64,000 nt of DNA from Neodidymelliopsis sp. IMI 364377. Its lineage: Eukaryota > Ascomycota > Dothideomycetes > Pleosporales > Didymellaceae. Below the pieces are notes generated by a model. That model did no database searches and was not told the DNA's origin. It saw only the letters and a list, made by a program, of their open reading frames with translations. The stretch is from positions 21,629 to 85,628 of the forward strand of contig JAPEUT010000102.1 of assembly GCA_027946375.1 (NCBI GenBank), written 5' to 3'. Of the stretch, positions 21,337 through 32,526 are shown piece after piece (positions within the stretch are counted from its first letter, which is position 1; every line of letters begins with the position of its first letter). A program made the translations under genes and the position numbers.

Positions 21337-22212
21337 GATGTAGGCAATGTGGTTGGTGTGGGTCGATGTTGGGGTAACGACACGATAGAGTCGCGTGGGG
21401 GAAGTGAGAGAGCAGGAACGTCTCCTGTTAAACGACCGCAGCACAGCCTGTAAGGGTACCTATATGCAATTCCAGTTCTCTTGGGCGAACGACTGGAATC
21501 GATAGCAAATTGGTAGAAAGCCACACGAGCCGGCGGGAAGATCGGTGTAGACTAGATCGATGCGGATGGGTCTCCGCTAGGCAGGAGTTAGGAGTGTACT
21601 ATGGTAGGGGACTGGCCGGCGGAGAGTAGGCAACCTGAGCACGCGAGGCAGAGGACAAAGCGTGGCTCGAGCCAGATTTAAGTACACAAGATGACAGCAC
21701 GCACTGTGCCTGGCTCTACTGCGCATGTTCATGGCGGCGCTCTAGGAGGGAACTGCACTGACTGCGGTTTCTCAATCGGGTTGGGCCACGAAGCATGGTA
21801 GCGCCGTGATTGCTCAAAGGTCGCCGAAGCAGCAACAGCTCTAAGCGACGTTGGCCAACTCAAGGTGCGCGAGCTTCGCTTCGTTGCACCTTGTGTGCAG
21901 CCTGTGGATAGACCTGAGGTCCAATGTCCATCGTGCGTGCATGCATAAGCCTCGGCTATCTAGGCAAGGTGCACGCCGATCACCCAGCTGTTTCCCCATC
22001 GAGCCAGGTGTCGATCGCGAATTGCAAATCTCTTCCCCTAGCGAGCGCGCTCTCGACAAAACGTGGCGTCAACCTGACCCGGAACCTGACCGAAATGAAG
22101 ACTCGACAAAATGGCCGTTGTCTCTCGGCCTCAACGCTCGCAAGTGGTGTGGAGAAAGGCTTAACTGCGAGATGACGGCCGACGCACGCTGAAACTTCAA
22201 GCGCTATCGCTA

Positions 22213-22249
<37 letters not shown>

Positions 22250-24143
22250 AATTGACGGTTGACAGCGCAGCAATGACGTTCTTTCAGACAGCCACAGTAT
22301 GGTCAGCGCCCTGGCAAATGTCACTGATTGCCGTACAGGATTCATATCCATGCCGGTTGGACATGGATCTGGGGTTGCTTTCACGGGATTGGCGCTAGGA
22401 CGTAAGTGTCCGCTATTGGTCCTGATAATCATCCATAAAGAATACCAAACTTCCGCAAGACACGCCGTCGATTGGCTCAGGCGAGGTGTATATCCTGGGA
22501 CATCTTCTGGTACGCCCGACGGACTCACCACGTTGCGGTGATGCTTTCGGCTCTATTTGAGTCGCAGTAGCTGTAAGCAAGAGCAGTAAGGTTGATGGCG
22601 ATCTGGCAGATCCGGGCACCTGGCAGGAATCGATGTACACGGCTGCAACACGGGAAAAGCAAATGTGCCGCTGACGCCTTCATACAGTCGAATCTCGCTT
22701 ATCGTTGACAGCGCCATCAACGCCAACATGCGGGAACCACTTTACGCCTCCCCTCACGGAGTTCGCCCGCTCCAATCGACGGCAGGCTGCCAGAAAACCA
22801 AGACAGCAGAGATTGAATGAGAGATTAACCACGGGAATTCCGCTCAGAGGCAATGGCATATGCGAGAGACGTCTATGGTTCTTGCGTGTCATGCCCGATG
22901 CTGCTTTTCCACAGCGCCACTGTGGTGTGAGCGATGAAACACCAGCGAAGACAAATCCGGTGCTTTCAGAAGTCAATCCCAGTGTCGCTGCCCGAATTGA
23001 GGCGATGAACGTTCGTCTCCGCAAGTCTTGTCTATCGATAATGCACCAGCTGTGTCAAATCGTCCAACTGACAGCTCACAAGCTTTGCCTACGACTCAAC
23101 GTTCGCCGGTGCGTGCCATGCAGTGCAGCAGTTCTTCCAGTCCGCACTAAAAGATGTCAGTCTTGCAGTTCTGTTGCACACAGACCTCGAGCTGCCCCTT
23201 CCGTTCTCGTGGCAGTAAGAATCGCATGCATGTCACTATGGGCAAAGATGCAACACCGGTCCAGATCTGCAGTCACACCTCATCACGAGTCATACTAGAG
23301 CGCAGCGAGGAAAACGTTAATTCAATCCACTGCTTAGAGACCCCTCGATTGTATCGGTGAATTTTCTTTGACACGCGTCCAAGTGGATTCGTCAAAGCGA
23401 CCCTTCTTTCTGCTGAACAAGCCTGCGCAGCTGATTGTACCGTTCACGGTGCAATAGCTAAGAATGGTTACCCCTCAGCAGCAAATCTGGTCGGGCGCAA
23501 CGACGCACGCCGATTGGTGCAGAGCGCTGGAAACTTTCATCCCCAATTTTAGGTTCCACGCAAGCTCGTCCACCAGTGCTGCAGATACGGAACCGAGGAC
23601 TGACGCAAGAAACAAGAACAAATCTTGGTAGAGAACACGAACTCTGCCATGTGGCCAGGGACGATCAACCTGCAGATCGTCGTGACCCCACGCAGGGAAG
23701 TCTGGCGACGCCAGGGTGTTGCACGAGCTTCTGCTTCTTTCAATTGCAAAAAGTATGGTACGTTGTGCGACGTGGTTGGGGGCTCCTAGACGGTGGAGAG
23801 CAGAATGATGTGAAGATGGCTGCCCCACCATGGGGTGATTAACGGATTTTGACTTCGCCTGCCGGATACCTACAGTCTGCGGATGAATAGATGGAGGCTA
23901 CAGCTATCGTTTCAGAAGACGAACGGAGGCTGAAAGCTTGATGCAGTTCAATATCAGAGTAAATACGGCTGTTGGGAGGGACATGAGTAGGTATTGTGTT
24001 GAGGTGAAGTTCACGGCCAGATCGTATGGCTCGCTATCGTGACACCTGGGGGCACCTGAAGATGCTCTCAGTGCCATTCTCCCAGACGATCGTTGCATAA
24101 ACCATTCCCATCTTTACAGAGGTTCTCCTCTGCATGTCTTCTC
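21337..24143. other. Gene-poor interval, 2.8 kb
   Basis: Only short overlapping ORFs on both strands. Holds the (GCT)11 microsatellite at 22215-22247. The longest ORF (22705-23298 plus, 197 codons) shows no domain or biased composition. Nothing supportable as a gene, RNA or transposon. Confidence 0.35.
22215..22247. repeat. (GCT)11 trinucleotide microsatellite
   Basis: Eleven uninterrupted GCT units, ending in GCA. It is not inside a supported gene. Confidence 0.9.
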
Positions 24144-25247
24144 TTAGGTGCTATCTCCCGGCTCTTCCTTTTCAGGGACCCCCAGTCTTCGCAGCTTCTC
24201 TCTAGTGTTCGCAATCCGTGCCGTCCAAAACTCGTACCGATCTCGCGTAAATTGGTTGGAGTTTTGCATTTGTTGAGCTTTCTTCGACTGTTCGAGATGC
24301 ACCTTGCTATCCCTCAATGTTTCCTGAGCAATACTCCTCGCGTTAAACACCACTTGTGAGGTTCCCTCGCGGCGGTCTGGAGTACACGACACTTGTTCAG
24401 AGATGCCGTTATATAGCCGCACCCATGGCGCGTGGAAGTAGTCTTCCTGAGAGACCGGCTTGTGGGTCCCAAAATCCCATCTTGTGTTGATGGCTTGTAC
24501 GTTGAACGCCCAGTCCTCTGACCAGCCATTCATATTGAAATAACCTTTGAGGGCTAATTTGTTGATGTAGCTATCCAGCAGACGACCGAGGACATTCTTC
24601 CCAAGCTGCTGTGATTGTTCACGCGTTTTAAGCTCTTGCTCTAGTGACGAATCCTCTTTGATCTTTGTTGCCGTTATCTCATCCACTATCAACTCGACAT
24701 CAATGCTCGCAAGGTGAAGCTTGTGCAACTTCCCAATAGGAGACAGTACTTGCGTGGTCAGCTTGCTGTATATTTCTTGTTGCTCGTCGCACTCTCTTGC
24801 TTTTCTCTGCCATATACTTTCAGGTCGTCCAGTGTGAACTATCGCCCTGCAAAATCCACGCACTGGGTATGCTTGATAGTGCCAGTCGTGCTCGATGGGT
24901 GGTAGTCGAAAAGGTACCTTCACGTTGATGACAGGCTTGCCCAGCACAGTTGATGGTTCGAGAAACTGCAGCCTGGGCGGGTCCTGATTTGTTTCGGCCT
25001 CTTCTGTCATGGCTGAGAGGTCTTTGAGTGATTTGAGCGAAGCGTCCTTTTCAATCTCATGTAGGTATATGCGTAGCTGCCTCTTCGCCTCACAAATGAC
25101 CTCTTCTCTCAGCTGTCGACATGATAGCAGAAGGCCATCATACTCGCGGCAGCCGTGGAATGGTGGTAGAATAAAGTGCGAATAGATTGCAAGGCGAGCA
25201 TCATCGGTCAGTCGAAGTAGGAAAGACTCAGTCGATAGAGCAGTCAT
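24144..25247 (-). CDS. Uncharacterised fungal protein with F-box-like N-terminal motif
   Basis: Single exon, 367 aa, start ATG at 25247. The N-terminus (FLLRLTDDARLAIYSHFIL then YDGLLLSCRQLREEV) resembles the LP-x-E-[IL]-R-x-x-I-Y...LL-x-[TS]CRQ[IL]-x-x-E signature common in fungal F-box-like and 2EXR-type proteins. The rest is charged, with a long predicted helix at ~200-240 and a helical C-terminus ending in KEKEEP-like charged residues. No enzymatic motif seen. Function unknown; a role as an adaptor is only suggested by the N-terminal motif. Confidence 0.75.
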   Translation of the reverse strand: MTALSTESFLLRLTDDARLAIYSHFILPPFHGCREYDGLLLSCRQLREEVICEAKRQLRIYLHEIEKDASLKSLKDLSAMTEEAETNQDPPRLQFLEPSTVLGKPVINVKVPFRLPPIEHDWHYQAYPVRGFCRAIVHTGRPESIWQRKARECDEQQEIYSKLTTQVLSPIGKLHKLHLASIDVELIVDEITATKIKEDSSLEQELKTREQSQQLGKNVLGRLLDSYINKLALKGYFNMNGWSEDWAFNVQAINTRWDFGTHKPVSQEDYFHAPWVRLYNGISEQVSCTPDRREGTSQVVFNARSIAQETLRDSKVHLEQSKKAQQMQNSNQFTRDRYEFWTARIANTREKLRRLGVPEKEEPGDST

Positions 25248-26055
25248 TTTGCAGGTACGTGCTGAATCTTGAGGTTGCTGATGATGTTGAGGTGGTATCT
25301 ATGGTCACGGTTGCCTGGAGATTCTAAGCGACGTGTCGCGCCTTAAGTTATCAAAAACACGTTTCAACCATTCAATCATACTGGCTTCTGATTACAAGAG
25401 TATTCGGAATGATGACAGCGCATAGTATGAACCACAAGGACAACACGGTAACTACTTAACATCTGTTGCAAGGTGCTATCTTTGAGTATGGGAAATCTGT
25501 ACCGGACCAGTGTTTACACGCTAAATCATTAGCGTACTAGTATAGATAGGAGATCATCACTCACACCAATACATCACACTTATACTACAGTAACATCAAC
25601 CATCTCATCCTCGAAAGCTGCGCAGTTGGTGTTTCTCAAGTGCGTTAGCCGTTGCATCTGCCTAAAGACCAAACAATGCCGTTCTTGTTGGTGGAACATT
25701 TCACTCGCAACTTCCTCTAGGGTCAAACGATATCAGCAATCACTGACGACACTTGGAGATTCTACTTGCGTCGATGCATTGTTTGCATGACGTTGGAACA
25801 TTCAGCAGGCTCAAACTAACAACCATTCCCAGGTGTGATCAAACTGTCTCCCTGTCTTTGTTCGGTTTCTTTTTCTGTCAAAGAGGAGGTCCACTCGGCT
25901 TCACGGCGAACAGGGATTGCTAGGAGGCAGTCATTTCGCTTGCAAACAGGTAAAGTATTCAAAAGCGTGACACTTTATGGCAGAGTAGCAGTTCAATATC
26001 AATACTGGAAACCCCAATTCCAGCACGCAGATCTGCTGCCTGCACTCACCTAAAG
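25248..26055. other. Divergent intergenic region, 0.8 kb
   Basis: Lies between the minus-strand protein above and the plus-strand gene at 26056; probably holds both promoters. Several GT/AG pairs at 25700-25840 could be 5'-UTR introns of the plus-strand gene. No gene supported. Confidence 0.4.
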
Positions 26056-26898
26056 ATGACCCATTTGTATTCCAAAGCACCGACTCCAGCCATCTACGAA
26101 ACTCGAAAGGTTCAAGAGCTAGAGTACGAAGTACTGCACCACCGAAATTGGGGTTACGGTCAAATATCTGCTTTGAGGATCGGAACGTTCGCGACTCTCC
26201 AGGAAGCTCAACACAGGGCTCAGGTTGTCCTAGGATCAGCCCTGGACCGGTACAGGGCATATGGCTGGGAAGGCTACTATCATAACCCAATCGACCTTCG
26301 CATGCAAGGCTTGATTACTGGACGAGTACACACTATCGGTTCAATATATGCCAGTGAACCGGTGTATGAATGGCTGAGTGAGTTCCACATCAATGCGATC
26401 GAGAGGACAAATGAGACATTCTCAATCCAGAGAGGTTCTGCAGATAGATACCAAGGACCCGTACCAGGCAATTGTTATGATGGTTCTGACTTGGATTACA
26501 ACGATACCCGCAACATCACAGGTGCTGCAAACAAAGATTCACCTTCACCAGCCTCATCAAGCACCCTAGCTCACACGCAGACATGCACACCTCTGGCTGC
26601 ACCACAAGCAACCTCAACCCAATCCACCATATACAGCTTCTCACAGTCCCGCCCCTCATATCCAAACAGGACAAACACATTCATCCCACGTGCCAACTCA
26701 ACCTACGACGAAACCATGACATTTTCCCCTCGCCAACCTACCACTCCCCAAGAAATCGAGCCTGCCGACCCGAGGGAAGCTGATGAGGCTAAGTATTTAG
26801 GGAATGCTCTTGGAGGGGGTTACGATATCGGTGAGACGTATCAAGGACGCAGACACTCGGCGACTGACATGCTGGTGGATGACGACGTATCATTCTAG
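26056..26898 (+). CDS. Uncharacterised fungal protein, 280 aa
   Basis: Single exon from the ATG at 26056. Residues 1-~120 look folded (aromatic-rich; YEVLHHRNWGYGQISALRIG, WEGYYHNPIDLRMQGLI), then Ser/Thr/Pro-rich low complexity to the acidic end. No signal peptide, membrane segment or known motif. It may be lineage-specific. Confidence 0.6.
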   Translation: MTHLYSKAPTPAIYETRKVQELEYEVLHHRNWGYGQISALRIGTFATLQEAQHRAQVVLGSALDRYRAYGWEGYYHNPIDLRMQGLITGRVHTIGSIYASEPVYEWLSEFHINAIERTNETFSIQRGSADRYQGPVPGNCYDGSDLDYNDTRNITGAANKDSPSPASSSTLAHTQTCTPLAAPQATSTQSTIYSFSQSRPSYPNRTNTFIPRANSTYDETMTFSPRQPTTPQEIEPADPREADEAKYLGNALGGGYDIGETYQGRRHSATDMLVDDDVSF

Positions 26899-27413
26899 AT
26901 GACTGGTAAGAGATTTCCACAAAAGCAACGGTGAGAGGACAAGTGGCTTGAAAGACTGGCTCGAATGGCCTATCTTCGAGAGTGAGATCATTTCCACTGT
27001 AGAGTGAGCACGTCGTGGGGTAAGAAGAGAGGGGTAGACGGTGAAAATGGTCAGGGACTTGTGTACCGTGAGGTTTCAGCGTATGACTGTTGACTCTGCG
27101 TAGTCACACAGAAGGGTCCAGGAACTCAGTTAGGATGTATGAAGCCTTACAGTTACATTTTCTCCGCATTTGTGATGCTGTACCAAGGGTCTTTGGTCAC
27201 ACGATGACGGCTGCAACAGTGCGCAATTATTGCACTTGGGTCGTGTGTAAGCTTTATTCATGGATAAACTCCAGCATCTTGCCTTTTCCATTTCCCACCC
27301 TTCGATTCCTTTTCCTCCCCCAAATCTTGCCTGGAATAATTTCAAGGTAAACTCGTTCTCTCCTCCATCGTAGCCTACGAACCTTACCTTCCCAGACCAC
27401 ATCAAAAACGACC
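26899..27413. other. Intergenic, promoter of the small secreted protein
   Basis: 515 bp with pyrimidine-rich stretch at 27280-27410 just upstream of the start codon at 27414, usual for an expressed fungal gene. No gene seen. Confidence 0.35.
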
Positions 27414-27629
27414 ATGTTCGCCAAACTCCTCAGTCTCTTCGCCATCACTGGTCTTGCCACAGCAGTCGTTCTGCCCGTCCGCAGCGACTGTAGCGGCCAG
27501 TACCGATGCAGCCCCACGCTCACTACGGTGGAGATTTGCGATGCTACCGGGTGGCGCTTTCAGGCTGCGTGTGCAGGCGCGACTTGTGCAAATGATCCTG
27601 CGAGTGGCGTGCCGCACTGCTACGACTAA
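27414..27629 (+). CDS. Small secreted cysteine-rich protein, CBM19-like
   Basis: 71 aa from an ATG at 27414. Signal peptide MFAKLLSLFAITGLATA, then a mature domain of ~50 residues with six cysteines in the order C-x5-C-x9-C-x9/10-C-x4-C-x9/10-C (contexts DC, YRC, EIC, AAC, ATC, PHC). The pattern C-x-G-x-Y-x-C...E-x-C...C-A-x-x-x-x-C resembles carbohydrate-binding module family 19 chitin-binding domains, here as a stand-alone domain. Such proteins are often secreted to the wall or to a host interface. The CBM19 assignment is by pattern only; a generic small cysteine-rich effector-like protein is the alternative. No intron. Confidence 0.7.
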   Translation: MFAKLLSLFAITGLATAVVLPVRSDCSGQYRCSPTLTTVEICDATGWRFQAACAGATCANDPASGVPHCYD

Positions 27630-28177
27630 CTAGATGTCGCTGGGTGAGTTGGTCTCAAATCTCTTGGAGGAGTGGAAATTGACTTTTGTGGCTTAGATCT
27701 GGGTCACGTGGTGTTCGAAGTATGATGGTTGAGTGTTAGCAGAACATTAACATGCACGTCGAGATGCTGTTGCAACTGAATGTAGAGTAGTAAATAGGCT
27801 CAATTTGTGAGACTACCAACAAAATGCATGACGATTGGATGTGCTGCTCGCAATATCCCGTGGTTTTAACATAGCATCACTATCGAGTGTGATCCTCTGC
27901 TCAAGGAGGTTGAAGAGTCTGTTGAAATTCGTCGTGCTCGTTGTCATGGTGGTGTCCGACCCATCCTCGACAACTGCTCGACACTTTCACTGCGCCTCGG
28001 TACTGCAGGACTGTGCGCTATGTGAGCGCAGCTTAGTCGCTCCAATTGATGCGTTTGTAGCGATGACCGATCTCTCTCCAGACTTTAGTGTGTGGTGGAT
28101 ACTGTGATTGAGGCGGTGGTGATAGTCTGTCCCACTGTGTTCCTCTCTAGAATTTATTCGCTGCATATATCCCTTGT
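27630..28177. other. Convergent intergenic region
   Basis: 548 bp between converging genes. A 90-codon plus-strand ORF at 27835-28107 has no supporting feature. Confidence 0.4.
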
Positions 28178-28420
28178 TCAATCCTCCTCGACGACCTCCT
28201 CGCCATAATTTTCCTCTTCTTTGGCGTCGCTAGCCTTGTCATCTGCCATCTTCTGTGTCAAGAAGGTGTTGATGTCGCTTTGTAGTGTCTTGAGATTGGA
28301 CTGTAGGTCTCCGAGGTAGGCGACGCGCTCTGTGGTAGACGACGCGGAGGCTGAAGGCAGAGGGGCAGAGAAGGTGTGCGTGTCGCTGGAGGATTTGTAG
28401 TCTGCTGTGAGGTTCGACAT
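28178..28420 (-). CDS. GON7: KEOPS/EKC complex subunit Gon7
   Basis: 80 aa, single exon, ATG at 28420. The N-terminus MSNLTADYKSSSDTHTFSAP, then ERVAYLGDLQSNLKTLQSDI and INTFLTQKMADDKA, with an acidic tail ending ENYGEEVVEED, match fungal Gon7. Gon7 is the small, largely disordered subunit of KEOPS (Kae1, Bud32, Cgi121, Pcc1), which makes t6A on tRNAs and has telomere and transcription links. Size is as expected. Its start faces the HbrB gene 343 bp away. Confidence 0.85.
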   Translation of the reverse strand: MSNLTADYKSSSDTHTFSAPLPSASASSTTERVAYLGDLQSNLKTLQSDINTFLTQKMADDKASDAKEEENYGEEVVEED

Positions 28421-28763
28421 TGCGATATGTGTTGTGTGGTGGGAGTCGTGCAGGTGCGAGTGGAAGAAGCAAGCGCAGTGCGGGGGTAGGTAGGTAGGGC
28501 TTAGCGTTCAGCCTCAATGCGTGGATCGTCTCGGAGCTAGGGCGGCCTCAGATGACTTGCCTGCACGCCTACAACCTACTACGACAGCTTGGGACACGAT
28601 GTTGTTATGACGTGAAAGAATAGAAGAGAGCACCCCTATATGATTTGCTCAAAAGTGTCATGCCGGCCATGACCGCGAAGACGTGAACGACGACCGCCTA
28701 CGTACAAGCCACCTCGACATCGATACCACCTGCCACCTGCCACCTGCCGCGGTGCAACACGCC
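28421..28763. promoter_or_regulatory. Divergent promoter, Gon7 / HbrB
   Basis: 343 bp between two opposed start codons; must hold both promoters. No clear TATA box. Confidence 0.45.
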
Positions 28764-31277
28764 ATGCAGCCGACCTCTCCTCCCCCGCAGACGCCAGGTC
28801 TGCAGCGCCCCTCGTTCGATCGCCCTTCATTCGATGAGTCCGACTCAGAGGCCTCGCAGGCGACGCTGCACCAGACGCGCCGCTCGCCCATGCACCCGCG
28901 CTCCATGAAATCGCCCACGTCTGAAGTCAGCAGCACGCCTGCACCGAACTACTCGCGCCCGGCCATTATACATGCCACCCAGAGCCAGACGTCGCTCATA
29001 GACCGCGCCCACCTCGGCCATCGCCCGCGACAGCGCTCGCAGGGTTACTTCGAGCCCAGCCTGTCGTCGATGCGCAGCGAAGGCCTCATGTCGCCGCCGT
29101 CGCAGCACCTCACCGCGAGCCAGATTGCCGCCCAGGCTGCATATCAGCAGAGTGCACAGCACATCCGGAAGCGCTCGACGACGATACCTGCGCCTGCAGA
29201 TACCAACACTGCACCCACCAGCCGCAGCCAACCAATGAGCCCACCACCGATGCCGAGCAACCATTCCATGACCTTCAAAACCAACGGCATGACGTACCAA
29301 CAAGGTCTCACGGCGAACAGATCGGCGGCTGCAACGGCTGCGAATGCTGCGTTCCCTACGAGTCCGCTCACTTCACCAGGGATCGACCAGACGCACTCGC
29401 AGCAACCGTCTGGGCAACCCTCGCCTCGCCTGGCGTCAGCAACACCAGAGTTGATGCTACAGAAAGCACCCAAGGAGAAGAGCAAGATGAAGCTGTTTTC
29501 GTCATCCAAGCCAAAGAAGGTCGAGGTGGATAAGACGGTCGACAAGAAACAACAAGCGCTGCCATCACCAGGCAAGATTGGGATTGGTATACACAGCTCT
29601 CAGGCACTCAACCGCATCATGAACCAGTCCACGACAAGTCTGCTAGACTCTGGTGTGAGCAGTAGTAGTGCATCTGTCTATTCATCTGCGAATGCCTCGA
29701 CGTCGACGCTCGTGCCTAGGAACGACCCGTATGCGCCGCACCAGGAGAAAGAGAAACACAAACACCACTTCCTCTCGCGCACGAAACACAAGTTGAAGGA
29801 CAAAGATGAATATGCCCTACCGCTGTCTTCTGTGAACAGCACGTCGCGACCTACAAACCCAAATGCCCCTGAATCGCTATATTCCTTCGCGCCGTCATCG
29901 CCTCTACCTGGCAGCTCTTTCCCGAGCTCAGTAACAGGACTCGACTTGCGACATGGTGGGCGTGGTCTGCGTGAGGCAAAGAAACAAGCAAAAAACGCCA
30001 CATACCTTGACACTGGCCTCGATGCAACGTACCGCGACCGCAACCCCTCATTTAGCACGGAGCGCTCAGAATGGCCCTCGCTGGTCAACAGTTTGAGTAA
30101 CACACCTGGCGTCCCAACACCTGGCACGTCTCTCCCTCACACCACTGAGATGCTAAACTTAGGGTCATCCTTTGGCCTTAATGGTCTTTCGCCCGACGAT
30201 GCCTGGCCATTGTTGAAGGCGCGGGTCCTCCTGATCTTCGAAGGTGAAGACCCTCGTCCTCCAGTTGAAGATTTCAATGCCCTTGTCACTGTGCACATCA
30301 AACGTTGCATCCATAAGCGTTCTCCAATCCTCCTCATTGAAGACCTTGACGAACTTCTCTTTACTGGTTTCGGCTCACTAGATCAAACACTTCGGCATAT
30401 ACCGGACGAGCGTCTGATTCCACATTTGGTCGAAATGTGGCTCGTAGTATTCACTACTATCCTGCCGTTCCTACAAGCTGTGTTTTTGCCACTCGACCGA
30501 GAATTTAGAGGCACAGGTATCATGGACAGTGTCCAAGCAAGCGAGTTCTGGGGCGTCATGCTCCCCGACGAGATGAACACGAAATCCCCTACCCACAAAA
30601 ACATACCTATCCTAGGTGAACTAGAAGTTCGGCGCATTACGTTACTGATGTTCAGAGACATCGTTATCCTCCCGCGCTACGATTCACTCATGGCTATCTT
30701 TTCGCGCCTCTCTCTCGAAAATCTGAATGCTGGACTAGAATCGCCGTCACCAATCCCTGACGCACGGCCTGGTACCGCTTCCAGCGCTTCTGAAGCTCTG
30801 ACAGGCATGGTCGGGAGCCTCAGCACGAACGCAACATGCCATTCCTCAGCTGGCTACCTTGAATCAACATCTTCCTCCCTCCCACCATCTGGCCGGTCAC
30901 GCGCGACCTCGAATACATCAGCCGGCAGCTTCTCATCGAATCCACACTCGCACCCTACTTTACATCCACCTCCTACTTTACATCCGCCTCCTACTTCTAC
31001 ACCTCAAACACTAAGACAACAGCCCATGGACTCTGCCAAGGTCACCGAGACGGTGGGCAGAATGCTCCAATGTGTCAGCGTACTGGTATCATTACAAAGC
31101 GGTGACGACAGCCAAGAAAAGATGGCGCGCATGAGCAAGGAATTGAAGTACAACTGGCTGGGTCGTGGCAGAACTGGGCGGCAGCGCCAAGGTTTTGTTG
31201 GTCCGCGAAGAGGCGGTGGCCTGCCATTGGGAGCGTTGAATTTGAATTTGCCGGAGGAAGTCGAGGTTGGAGTGTAA
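28764..31277 (+). CDS. hbrB: HbrB / Bit61-like TORC2 subunit
   Basis: 837 aa, single exon. The frame is open further 5' but 28764 is the first ATG. Residues 1-~460 are Ser/Pro/Gln-rich and disordered. The HbrB domain spans ~465-650: LSPDDAWPLLKARVLLIFEG, EDFNALVTVHIKRCI, EDLDELLFTGF, RLIPHLVEMWLVVFTTILPF, VFLPLDREF and ITLLMFRDIVILPRYDSL. A Ser/Pro tail follows, with a tandem LHPPPT repeat (30955-30995). HbrB (hyperbranching locus of Aspergillus) is the homologue of yeast Bit61/Bit2 and human PRR5, the TORC2-associated subunit acting in polarity, actin and membrane stress signalling. The domain is complete and well conserved. Confidence 0.88.
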   Translation: MQPTSPPPQTPGLQRPSFDRPSFDESDSEASQATLHQTRRSPMHPRSMKSPTSEVSSTPAPNYSRPAIIHATQSQTSLIDRAHLGHRPRQRSQGYFEPSLSSMRSEGLMSPPSQHLTASQIAAQAAYQQSAQHIRKRSTTIPAPADTNTAPTSRSQPMSPPPMPSNHSMTFKTNGMTYQQGLTANRSAAATAANAAFPTSPLTSPGIDQTHSQQPSGQPSPRLASATPELMLQKAPKEKSKMKLFSSSKPKKVEVDKTVDKKQQALPSPGKIGIGIHSSQALNRIMNQSTTSLLDSGVSSSSASVYSSANASTSTLVPRNDPYAPHQEKEKHKHHFLSRTKHKLKDKDEYALPLSSVNSTSRPTNPNAPESLYSFAPSSPLPGSSFPSSVTGLDLRHGGRGLREAKKQAKNATYLDTGLDATYRDRNPSFSTERSEWPSLVNSLSNTPGVPTPGTSLPHTTEMLNLGSSFGLNGLSPDDAWPLLKARVLLIFEGEDPRPPVEDFNALVTVHIKRCIHKRSPILLIEDLDELLFTGFGSLDQTLRHIPDERLIPHLVEMWLVVFTTILPFLQAVFLPLDREFRGTGIMDSVQASEFWGVMLPDEMNTKSPTHKNIPILGELEVRRITLLMFRDIVILPRYDSLMAIFSRLSLENLNAGLESPSPIPDARPGTASSASEALTGMVGSLSTNATCHSSAGYLESTSSSLPPSGRSRATSNTSAGSFSSNPHSHPTLHPPPTLHPPPTSTPQTLRQQPMDSAKVTETVGRMLQCVSVLVSLQSGDDSQEKMARMSKELKYNWLGRGRTGRQRQGFVGPRRGGGLPLGALNLNLPEEVEVGV

Positions 31278-32526
31278 GCTTATTCTGTTCTGATGGAATT
31301 TGAGCAGCCTTGCTCAAGGCGTTCGGGAGGCGTTCTTGGTACAATACCTGATGCATGGACCGGAAAAGGCGTTTGCGACCTTGACTTGCATCAATTCGTT
31401 TGCTGCTTTATACATACTCTGATATCGAATTGATGACTATGACCACATTACCTATCAGACTGTAGGTCCACTCATAAGCAATCAAGTGAGGAACATTCAC
31501 AGCTTGCCCGCAGAACAAATGCGTGCCCCTTGCACTAGCTCTGCCCTAGACTCTTGGCACGCGGGGACGGCTTTTTGACAGTTGTAGCCATCACCACATG
31601 TTGTTAGGTTTCACACAGAATCGCATTTGTGCAACACGAACGGATGTAAGACATGTGGTATACACAGCTTTCGATCAACGGGCAGTCTTCCATTGCTGAC
31701 TCGTTCTCTACATTACCGGTATGTTATGACGATATCGAAATGAGGTCATGCACGGATGTCCAGACAGAGGAATTCCTAACTCCGAATAAGTCCTCATTCA
31801 ATTAAGGCTGTAGACAGAACAGGAGCTGGATCTTCCATTTCGACCTAATTGAGGCTCGGTCTGCCTCGGTAGTGTGAGTGCCCGAGCCGTAATTTGCGCG
31901 GGCCGCAGTGCTAGTCGCAAGGCTGGTCATGGCGAGGCTGATCATTAGAAGTTTGCTAGAAATTCCTCAGATGTAAGAGTACATCCATAGGTATGAACGA
32001 GTATGCAGTTATTCTCAAAAAGAACCCTCGACGATGCGTCCAGTCATCCGGAGAAATCGCTACTTCGTTGTATGCGAAAATGCATGGATCCGCTAGCAAC
32101 GAGTCAAGTTGCTCTTCTTACCCCCTGTAGATCTAGATCAGAAGTATGGGCCTCGAATAGCGCTTTCAATCCACCTTGAGCAGACTACAGGGATACATGC
32201 TGATTATCAGACCAATCGCGACCTATGCAAGAAACAGATCACCAGAGATAGACACATTTTGAGAGAAGCCGAGAGGAATAGTTCAAGATCAAGTCAGCCA
32301 CGCTCCTGATCGCAAGGCCTAGCACTTCATGTGGTGAGCTGAACTCGCAGACCGTCAGATAAGTAGAGCCCGAAAGTGAGCATCTGCATCGCTGGACGGC
32401 AGAACTGCATCTTGGATCGGACTGCCATCGAAGATATATAACCTCAGACGGACCTCCAACTGCGAACCGTCAGAACACAATCAAGCTGTCGGTCTCTCCA
32501 TCAATCTTGTCGTTACTCTTTGCAAC
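31278..32526. other. Intergenic, 1.2 kb
   Basis: No ORF of note. A TATA box (gatatataa, ~32433) lies about 90 bp before the start at 32527 and is listed separately. Confidence 0.4.
32433..32441 (+). promoter_or_regulatory. TATA box of the secreted Thr-rich protein
   Basis: gatatataa about 90 bp upstream of the ATG at 32527, on the same strand, in a spacing usual for inducible fungal genes. Confidence 0.45.

Noticed and set aside
22705..23298. 197-codon plus-strand ORF
   Set aside because: Cys/Arg-rich random-looking sequence with no domain; opposite frames are equally open.
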